Source: Candidatus Cloacimonadota bacterium (GTDB taxonomy: Bacteria > Cloacimonadota > Cloacimonadia > Cloacimonadales > TCS61). From it: DNA of 5,757 nt. A model generated the notes under the pieces. It made no database searches, was not told the origin of the DNA, and saw nothing but the letters and a program-made list of their open reading frames with translations. Where the stretch lies: the NCBI GenBank assembly GCA_016927675.1, contig JAFGMF010000059.1, forward strand, positions 1-5,757, in the 5' to 3' direction. The position numbers were made by a program, and so were the translations under genes. Each line of letters opens with the position of its first letter. Position 1 is the first letter of the stretch. Below are positions 1 through 4,725 of the stretch, piece after piece.

Positions 1-1226
1 AATGTTTCAAATTCATGATAATCTAACTCGTCTAAGGAGAAGGTATCGTTACCGATAGAAGCTTGATTGAAAAAAGAAGTGAATGAATTAAAATGTTTCA
101 GAACTTGTTCAGAATAGAACTTGGAGACCAGGAGGGTCAAGATCAGAGCAGAAATGAGTAAAGCCACTGTTTTAATTAAATGTCGGTTTTGAAGCTTCTT
201 CAGCTCTGCGCTTTTTGCTGAGATCGTAGCATCAATTTCATCGAGATAGACACCAGCACCAATAAACCAGTTCCATTCAGGAATTCCCATCACATAAGAG
301 ATTTTATTGGATAATGCAGAATCTGAAATTTTCTTCCACCGATACTTTATATAGCCGCCACCTGGTTTTTCTGATGTTTCCTTCAATTGCCGGATGATTT
401 TATTACCATCACTATCTTCATAATCCCATAAATTTATAACTTCTTCATTTACCTTCAGATCAGAAAGTAATTGGTTTCCATAATTATCGTAAACAAATAT
501 GTAACCTTCGGGTCCAAAGGAAATCTTCGATAATCGATTCAATACTTCTTGTTTTATTTCCTGCTCTACATTGTTCAGATATTCACCGGTTCCTATGAAC
601 CAGTTGAAAGGTTCGAAAAGCTTCACAAAAGATATCTTTGGTTGTGGATGATCAGTTTCTCCCGGTAAGTTACGGTGATAGGTGATAAATCCTTCGCCTT
701 CAGTCTTGACCAGATCAACCATTTCCCTGATATAATATTTACCGTTCAGATCGACCGCATCATACCGGTTAGTACCTTCCTGGCCGGGTAAGACAAGAGC
801 AATAGCTGTGTTGGGTTCGGTAAAGTCCTCTACAAAATAGTAGCCTCTGTTATTATTAAAACGGATGGGCTTCAGTGATTCAATGATGATATTCTTAATC
901 TCGGGAATTGACCGGGTTCCCCTGTATTTTTCATAAAGATGAAGAGCTATGTTATAAGCTTCATAGGTTCGGGATTTTATATCTCTTCTCAGTAAATCGT
1001 CTACCTGATTCCTGAAATATTCAAGATAATCGACGGCTTTCAGTGTTTCGGTTTTTATTAACTCTCTCTGAGAAGAAATATATCCATCATATAGCTGCTT
1101 AATGTCTTTTTTGTATTGCTTACTTACACCCGATATCCAGAAATGACCAATTACCAGAATGGATGCAGATGAAATCAGAATCATATATAATCTGATCGTT
1201 TTGAGTAAACTTCGCTTTTTTACCAT
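1..1226 (-). CDS. Membrane sensor protein with double Cache (dCache_2-like) domain, N-terminal part
   Basis: This is an open frame of 408 codons with no stop, running off the left edge, so the C-terminus is missing. Seen: a short basic N-terminus (MVKKRS), a membrane segment at about residues 11-33, an extracytoplasmic region at about 34-348, a second membrane segment at about 350-368, and a cytoplasmic juxtamembrane stretch to residue 408. The extracytoplasmic part holds two tandem Cache modules, each ending in a near-identical motif: FNWFIGTGEYL at 208-218 and WNWFIGAGVYL at 318-328. Each is preceded by a GYYFV or GYIFVYD strand (128-132, 241-247). This is typical of the dCache_2 family, which binds small molecules outside the membrane and signals inward in chemoreceptors, histidine kinases and cyclic-di-GMP enzymes. 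The output domain is outside the window, so the signalling class cannot be named. The ATG at 1226 is chosen for its Shine-Dalgarno site and the fit of the membrane anchor. It is separated by 429 bp from jag and probably has its own promoter. Confidence 0.85.
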   Translation of the reverse strand, partial: MVKKRSLLKTIRLYMILISSASILVIGHFWISGVSKQYKKDIKQLYDGYISSQRELIKTETLKAVDYLEYFRNQVDDLLRRDIKSRTYEAYNIALHLYEKYRGTRSIPEIKNIIIESLKPIRFNNNRGYYFVEDFTEPNTAIALVLPGQEGTNRYDAVDLNGKYYIREMVDLVKTEGEGFITYHRNLPGETDHPQPKISFVKLFEPFNWFIGTGEYLNNVEQEIKQEVLNRLSKISFGPEGYIFVYDNYGNQLLSDLKVNEEVINLWDYEDSDGNKIIRQLKETSEKPGGGYIKYRWKKISDSALSNKISYVMGIPEWNWFIGAGVYLDEIDATISAKSAELKKLQNRHLIKTVALLISALILTLLVSKFYSEQVLKHFNSFTSFFNQASIGNDTFSLDELDYHEFET

Positions 1227-1236
1227 AATATTTCTA

Positions 1237-1240
1237 CTCC
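1237..1240 (-). promoter_or_regulatory. Shine-Dalgarno site of the Cache sensor gene
   Basis: GGAG on the minus strand lies 10 nt upstream of the ATG at 1226. It supports this start over the in-frame Met at residue 15, which falls inside the first membrane segment. Confidence 0.6.
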
Positions 1241-1253
1241 GTAGCTTAAGTAA

Positions 1254-1269
1254 TACATTTTACGTGCCA
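1254..1269 (-). promoter_or_regulatory. Possible sigma-54 (-24/-12) promoter for the sensor gene
   Basis: The minus strand reads TGGCACGTAAAATGTA. TGGCACG is a perfect -24 element, and the -12 element ATGTA resembles TTGCW but has GT in place of the nearly invariant GC. The spacing between the GG and the -12 dinucleotide is correct. Transcription would start near 1244, just upstream of the Shine-Dalgarno site. The mismatch at -12 keeps confidence low. No convincing sigma-70 promoter was seen in the same region. Confidence 0.25.
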
Positions 1270-1330
1270 AATGATTTCACCCTGGTATGAAGAACAGAAT
1301 CAGTAACGGAGTGCAGTTAGAAGATTCTTT

Positions 1331-1342
1331 TTATCATGATAA
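1331..1342. repeat. Perfect 12-bp palindrome, candidate operator
   Basis: TTATCATGATAA is its own reverse complement. It lies 105 bp upstream of the sensor start codon. Its AT-rich dyad form suits a dimeric regulator, but no specific family is recognised. Confidence 0.35.
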
Positions 1343-1376
1343 TTTGTTCAATAGATATCACTGATTAAAAGAAAGT

Positions 1377-1389
1377 TGTCATTATGACA
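1377..1389. repeat. Perfect 6+1+6 palindrome, candidate operator
   Basis: TGTCATTATGACA has perfect 6-bp arms around a single central base. Its centre lies about 46 bp from that of the palindrome at 1331-1342, and both contain a TCAT/ATGA core. It may be a second site for the same dimeric regulator upstream of the sensor gene. Confidence 0.35.
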
Positions 1390-1569
1390 TTTTTTCACAG
1401 CTTTGATTGATTGGTCAGAAACTGAAAACTCAGGAAAATTATAGATAATGGTGTCGTAAATTAAATTTATTCCTCAAAGCTCTAAACCTGGATCAATAGT
1501 TTCTATCCTGCTTGAAAAGAGATCAAAAAGTTTCTGACAGTTTTGGTCGAGGTGTGATAAACAAATTTC

Positions 1570-1610
1570 GTTTTATGCACCTTTGGATCAAAATTGAACG
1601 AACATAAAAC
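1570..1610. repeat. 8-bp inverted repeat flanking the jag terminator T tract
   Basis: GTTTTATG at 1570-1577 and CATAAAAC at 1603-1610 are exact reverse complements separated by 25 bases. The right arm contains the T tract of the preceding hairpin, read on the minus strand. It may be part of a larger termination structure or coincidence in AT-rich DNA. Confidence 0.25.
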
Positions 1611-1633
1611 CCCCGAAGGCACTGCCTCAGGAA
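1604..1633 (-). terminator. Probable Rho-independent terminator after jag
   Basis: Read on the minus strand, CCTGAGGC, a 3-nt loop AGT and GCCTTCGG form a stem of about 8 positions with one mismatch (T opposite C) and one G-T wobble. It is followed by GGG and TTTT. It starts about 25 nt after the jag stop codon, where the rpmH-to-jag transcript would be expected to end. The stem is imperfect and the T tract short, so termination may be partial. Confidence 0.5.
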
Positions 1634-1655
1634 TAGTAATTTTCAAGAAATTTGG

Positions 1656-2306
1656 TTATTTATTTTTTATTGCAGGTTTGATTTTACCTGCAGGCAGGAT
1701 CACAACTCTTTTGAATTCTCCGTCGCCAATCGTCATCGTCTTGAGGTCGCTGTTTTTTTCGATAAACTGATGTACTATTCTTCTGTTTGCAGAATTCAAT
1801 GGTTCCAGAGTGATACTTCTGTTTTTTTTCTGAACCTTATCGGCGATACTTTTTACTTTAGCAAGTAAAGCCGTTCTCTTTCTTTCCCTGTAACCATCTA
1901 CGTCCAGTTTTATATGCAGCTGCTTCTTTTCCTGTTTGTTGATCATCTGATTAAGAATATGCTGAATACTGTCCAGCAGCTTAGCGGATTTACCGATAAT
2001 AAACCCGGGATTATTACTGCCTTTGATGCTGATGTGATATTCTTTATCTTTTCTGGAGATCTCGATATCGGTGAAATTTATCTCGAGTAGCTTGAGCAGC
2101 CCGATAGTATAATTTTTCAGATTTTCTTCAGAATCCTTCAGGATAAATTTTACTTTGGTAGGCTTAGAACCAAAAAGATTCAGAAAACTACTGGAGCCTT
2201 CTTCAATTACTTCAAATTTAAAATCCTCCAGAGTTAAGTTATGTTCCTTCATAAAACCGGAAATAATTTTAGCTGTGGATTTTCCCTCTCTTTCTATGAC
2301 TTTCAT
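1656..2306 (-). CDS. jag: RNA-binding protein Jag/KhpB (Jag-N, KH and R3H domains)
   Basis: This 216-residue protein has the standard Jag/KhpB domain order. A Jag-N domain spans about 1-50 (EREGKSTAKIISGFMKEHNL near the start, then EEGSSSFLNLFGSKP, the usual G-x-LG-x-GxKP-like segment). A KH domain spans about 75-150 and an R3H domain about 155-210. The R3H signature is R175-x3-H179 (RRIVH), followed by a typical KRVVILP strand at 199-205. The family binds RNA, partners KhpA in some Firmicutes, and affects cell division and envelope synthesis there; its role in diderm bacteria is less clear. The KH loop reads GKSA (105-108) rather than GXXG. The C-terminus is lysine-rich. It starts 10 bp after yidC, with an AAGGA-type ribosome site overlapping the yidC stop, so it is co-transcribed and probably translationally linked. 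It is the last gene of the cluster. Confidence 0.93.
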   Translation of the reverse strand: MKVIEREGKSTAKIISGFMKEHNLTLEDFKFEVIEEGSSSFLNLFGSKPTKVKFILKDSEENLKNYTIGLLKLLEINFTDIEISRKDKEYHISIKGSNNPGFIIGKSAKLLDSIQHILNQMINKQEKKQLHIKLDVDGYRERKRTALLAKVKSIADKVQKKNRSITLEPLNSANRRIVHQFIEKNSDLKTMTIGDGEFKRVVILPAGKIKPAIKNK

Positions 2307-2316
2307 TTCTGGTTCC

Positions 2317-3915
2317 TTATTGATATCGTTTTCGGATAAGGTATTGATGGATCGTCGAAGCGATAGAAAAAACGGTCCAGTAAAGAACTAATCCGGAAGC
2401 AAGTGATTTAAAAATGAAGAACATCATTACCGGCATGAAATACATCATCATTTTCTGGCTTTGCTGAGCGGCTTTTTGCTTCTCATCCATATTATCGAGA
2501 GAGGATCTTGTCGGGCGCATAATCAATTGTTGAATGAACATGAAAATCGCCATCGTGATGGGAAGAATGAGCGTTCCATCGGGTTCAGAAAGATCTGGCA
2601 ACCAGAGGAAATGAGCCTGACGGAGATCAATCGAATATCTTAAAATCGGGTAAAGAGCAAAAAGAACTGGCATCTGCAGCAGCATGGGAAGGCATCCGCC
2701 TAATGGACTAACTCCATGCTCTTTATATAATTTACGCAATTCATTGTTCATCGTCTTGGGATCATTCTTATATTTTGCCTGAATCTCTTTCATCAGAGGT
2801 TGTATTTGCTGCATTTTCTGACTTGATTCAAAACTTTTATGAGTTAATGGATGGAGTAGAAATTTCAAGACAATAGCAAAAATAATAATGCAGAGTCCCC
2901 AGTTAGGAACAATACCGTTGAGGAATTTCAGAAATGTCAGAAATATTCTGCTGATCCAGCGAAGAAATTTAGGACCCATCTCCAGAGTATTTTCAAATCC
3001 ATATCCAACAGCGTTTAACTCGTCAAAGATAAGTGGTCCAAAATAAAGCCGATAATTATGAGTGAACGAACTTCGGGAAATCTGAATCCCAAGATTAAGA
3101 GCAGGACTTTCTTCAACGGCAAAAGTCTCCAGTCTGTTAACATCGACCAGATCCTCCGGGATCATTCCCAGAATGAAATATTTAGATCGAACTGCTGCCC
3201 AGTCAACTTTCCCCAAGATCTCTTTTCTCTCTTTCAGCTTTGCCAGTGGGTACTGTTTGATCTCATTATCAATTTCTGCAATGACTTTATACTCCCGGGA
3301 TTTCATTTTCAGATATTCTTCTGTGTCTGCAATACCGGAGTTCATGGCTAGATTATAATTTTCTACTGATTCGTTCAATTGAATATTCAAATTGAAATTC
3401 AGCAGGTAATCTCCGTCCAGACGAAATACCTTTTCCACGGTTCCTTTATCAAAAGTATATTGAAATCTCAGTGTTTTATCAATGTCATCGATATAGTAAT
3501 CAAATATTTTGTTCTGGAAATTTTCAATATTACCGGAAAGATATTTCAACTCGAGATTCAGAGCTCTCTTTTCAGCAGGAATTAGATTAACCGGAGTGAT
3601 TTTATCAGCCAGGGCGTAATCCTTAAGGATTATTGACTTGATTGTGGCACCCAGATTGGTAAAGACAATCTGCAAAGATTCGTTCTCAATGATCAGTTGA
3701 TCATTGATTTCGACATCACTGTCTGACGATGGAATAAAAAGTGTATCAGAAAAATTTGTTTGCTGGTAATCAGTAGTAACAGGAGCAGGAGCCTGTTCTT
3801 CGGTTTTGATCGGTAGAGGTTGGCTTTGCTGAGTCTTGTTTTTCCAGATCAGTTCGTTGCTGATCCAGAATACAATAATAATCAGGATCACCGCTAGAAG
3901 AGTTCGCTTATCCAT
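2317..3915 (-). CDS. yidC: Membrane protein insertase YidC (Gram-negative type)
   Basis: YidC/Oxa1/Alb3-family insertase of 532 residues, the normal length for diderm bacteria. It inserts and folds inner-membrane proteins, alone or with SecYEG. Seen: an N-terminal membrane anchor at about 5-24, a Gln/Pro-rich linker at about 28-50, a periplasmic beta-rich domain at about 70-305, then the conserved insertase core. Core membrane segments lie at about 338-356, 408-427, 448-467, 489-503 and 506-525. The charged cytoplasmic loop after the first core helix (about 358-400) has the usual KMQQIQPLMKEIQAKYKND character, and the next helix begins at PLGGCLPMLLQMPV. Lys351 in VLKFLLHPLT sits where E. coli has the groove arginine (Arg366), a common substitution. 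The short basic tail (IRKRYQ) lacks the long Lys-rich extension of some homologues. The ATG has a strong AAGGAG 9 nt upstream that overlaps the end of yidD. Confidence 0.97.
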   Translation of the reverse strand: MDKRTLLAVILIIIVFWISNELIWKNKTQQSQPLPIKTEEQAPAPVTTDYQQTNFSDTLFIPSSDSDVEINDQLIIENESLQIVFTNLGATIKSIILKDYALADKITPVNLIPAEKRALNLELKYLSGNIENFQNKIFDYYIDDIDKTLRFQYTFDKGTVEKVFRLDGDYLLNFNLNIQLNESVENYNLAMNSGIADTEEYLKMKSREYKVIAEIDNEIKQYPLAKLKERKEILGKVDWAAVRSKYFILGMIPEDLVDVNRLETFAVEESPALNLGIQISRSSFTHNYRLYFGPLIFDELNAVGYGFENTLEMGPKFLRWISRIFLTFLKFLNGIVPNWGLCIIIFAIVLKFLLHPLTHKSFESSQKMQQIQPLMKEIQAKYKNDPKTMNNELRKLYKEHGVSPLGGCLPMLLQMPVLFALYPILRYSIDLRQAHFLWLPDLSEPDGTLILPITMAIFMFIQQLIMRPTRSSLDNMDEKQKAAQQSQKMMMYFMPVMMFFIFKSLASGLVLYWTVFSIASTIHQYLIRKRYQ

Positions 3916-3924
3916 TAATAATTA

Positions 3925-3930
3925 CTCCTT
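3925..3930 (-). promoter_or_regulatory. Shine-Dalgarno site of yidC
   Basis: AAGGAG lies 9 nt before the yidC ATG at 3915 and overlaps the first base of the yidD stop codon. It is a strong site, unlike those of the two preceding genes, which fits yidC being the more abundant product. Confidence 0.7.
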
Positions 3931-4148
3931 CAGGGAAGTGGATCGTATCCTCCGGGATGAAAAGGGTGACAACGCAGGATACGGTGAACAGAAAGATTCA
4001 ATGCTTTAATAAAACCATATTTGGTAAATGCCTGTAAACTATACTCGCTGCAGGTAGGTCGAAAGCGGCAGGATGGTGGTAATACAGGTGAGATCAGTTT
4101 CCGATAGGAACTGATCAAAAATATGACACATTTATTTAGGATATTCAT
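3930..4148 (-). CDS. yidD: Membrane protein insertion efficiency factor YidD
   Basis: This 72-residue protein of the YidD (UPF0161) family has the usual length. Recognisable family motifs in order are: an amphipathic N-terminal helix (about 5-20, ending YRKLISP), CRFRPTCSEY at 27-36 with the conserved cysteines, and the C-terminal CHPFHPGGYDP at 60-70. YidD is a small inner-face membrane-associated protein that aids YidC-dependent insertion. Its place between rnpA and yidC is the standard one. It starts 6 bp after the rnpA stop. The 20 nt before the ATG are almost entirely A and T with no Shine-Dalgarno motif, so translation probably depends on ribosomes finishing rnpA. The yidC gene follows after 14 bp. 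Confidence 0.95.
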   Translation of the reverse strand: MNILNKCVIFLISSYRKLISPVLPPSCRFRPTCSEYSLQAFTKYGFIKALNLSVHRILRCHPFHPGGYDPLP

Positions 4149-4154
4149 TTAATA

Positions 4155-4472
4155 TTAATTTAATTCAAACAATAACTTGCCTAGATTCAAGCAGATCTCC
4201 TGCCAGGAAGCTCTGGCAGCTTCCGGTTTAGCCTTGATGATAAGTTTTATGCCCTTAAGTTCTGAAACATTTTGTCGAAGAAAACTTCTGACACGCCGCT
4301 TTACCTTATTCCTGATTACAGCTTTACCGATTTTTTTATTTGTTATTATGCCAACAGCAAGATCATTTTCAAGATCAGATCTTTGAACAAAGACGATGAA
4401 AAGATCTCCAGAAAGCGTATAATGTTTTTGATAAATTTCTTTAAACTCTTTTCCAGAGGTTATCCATCTCAT
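4155..4472 (-). CDS. rnpA: Ribonuclease P protein component
   Basis: The 105-residue basic protein subunit of RNase P binds the catalytic RNA and helps process the 5' leader of tRNA precursors. The family signature RNKVKRRVR is at 54-62 (the RNR motif contacting the RNA), preceded by the strand VGIITNKKIGKAVI (40-53) and the N-terminal helix with F10 in KEFKEIY. The length is slightly below the typical 110-120, with a short C-terminus. Its ATG overlaps the rpmH TGA as ATGA (4469-4472), and no Shine-Dalgarno motif lies in the preceding 18 nt (inside rpmH), so translational coupling to rpmH is likely. This start gives the usual distance to the conserved Phe. The glutamate often found after the RNR motif is Ser here, a mild change. 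Confidence 0.95.
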   Translation of the reverse strand: MRWITSGKEFKEIYQKHYTLSGDLFIVFVQRSDLENDLAVGIITNKKIGKAVIRNKVKRRVRSFLRQNVSELKGIKLIIKAKPEAARASWQEICLNLGKLLFELN

Positions 4473-4612
4473 TCATCACTGACTGTAAGCCGAGATCTTC
4501 CCTTGTTTCTTCTTCTGGCCAATACTTTGCGACCAGCCTTATTTGCCATTCTGGCACGAAAACCATGTTTATTACGACGTTTTCTATTATGTGGCTGATA
4601 AGTTCTTTTCAT
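4469..4612 (-). CDS. rpmH: Large ribosomal subunit protein bL34
   Basis: This 47-codon protein is strongly basic and matches L34 over its whole length: MKRTYQPHNRKRRNKHGFRA at the start, then RMANKAGRKVLARRRNKGR. The tail RLTVSDE is a residue or two longer and more acidic than the usual ending, because the reading frame runs on into the rnpA start. L34 is a component of the large subunit. The gene heads the rpmH-rnpA-yidD-yidC-jag block. Its ATG follows AAAAGGAG with a 5-nt spacer, the strongest ribosome site in the window, fitting a ribosomal protein. It lies 113 bp downstream of purA. Confidence 0.97.
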   Translation of the reverse strand: MKRTYQPHNRKRRNKHGFRARMANKAGRKVLARRRNKGRSRLTVSDE

Positions 4613-4617
4613 TACAT

Positions 4618-4625
4618 CTCCTTTT
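4618..4625 (-). promoter_or_regulatory. Shine-Dalgarno site of rpmH
   Basis: AAAAGGAG lies 5 nt before the rpmH ATG at 4612. An ATG overlapping the spacer (4615-4617) is followed at once by TAA, so it is not a usable start. Confidence 0.7.
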
Positions 4626-4688
4626 CCATGTCAAGCCCGGATATATCTACCTAACTCTATATAATTTAACTTTTTAAACAAAGTATGT

Positions 4689-4717
4689 TAAATTCTTGCA
4701 CGCCAATCAACTGTCAA
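4689..4717 (-). promoter_or_regulatory. Possible promoter of the rpmH cluster
   Basis: A perfect -35 hexamer TTGACA (4712-4717) lies just after the purA stop, but the sequence 17 nt downstream (AATTTA) is a poor -10. Another AT-rich candidate, TATATA at 4658-4663, has no good -35 at proper spacing. A promoter in this 113-bp gap is expected because rpmH usually heads its own unit, but the exact site is not clear. Confidence 0.25.
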
Positions 4718-4724
4718 GAAATTT
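4690..4724. repeat. Inverted repeat between purA and rpmH
   Basis: AAATTCTTG at 4690-4698 pairs with CAAGAAATTT at 4715-4724, giving 9 bp with one bulged base around a 16-nt loop. It starts immediately after the purA TAATAA stop. It lacks a following T tract on the minus strand, so it is not a standard terminator. It overlaps the TTGACA candidate. Confidence 0.35.
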
Positions 4725-4725
4725 A

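Larger units (their letters stand above)
1227..1655. other. Non-coding intergenic region between jag and the sensor gene
   Basis: No ATG-initiated frame longer than about a dozen codons was found on either strand. The stretch holds the probable jag terminator at its right end. It also holds an 8-bp inverted repeat, two perfect palindromes and a sigma-54-like element ahead of the sensor gene. The rest (about 1395-1565) is AT-rich with nothing recognisable: no tRNA, no rRNA fragment and no repeat array. Confidence 0.7.

Noticed and set aside
1227..1655. Possible small gene or RNA gene in the 429-bp gap
   Set aside because: All ATG-started frames are about a dozen codons or fewer without ribosome sites, and no tRNA-like fold or known RNA motif was recognised.
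2155..2391. Plus-strand open frame of 78 codons across the jag start and yidC end
   Set aside because: It is antisense to two well-supported genes, resembles no known protein and has no ribosome site. It is a shadow frame.
3058..3585. Several plus-strand frames of 60-97 codons inside yidC
   Set aside because: They overlap the yidC periplasmic-domain coding region on the opposite strand and show no family features.
4460..4468. DnaA-box-like TTATCCATC
   Set aside because: It is a single imperfect match inside the rnpA coding sequence with no neighbouring boxes or AT-rich unwinding region, so it does not indicate an origin.
4272..4598. Plus-strand open frame of 108 codons over rnpA and rpmH
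   Set aside because: It is wholly antisense to rnpA and rpmH, both of which match known families over their full length.
4629..4634. Second TTGACA hexamer just before the rpmH ribosome site
   Set aside because: A matching -10 would fall at or inside the rpmH start, so it cannot drive rpmH with its leader.
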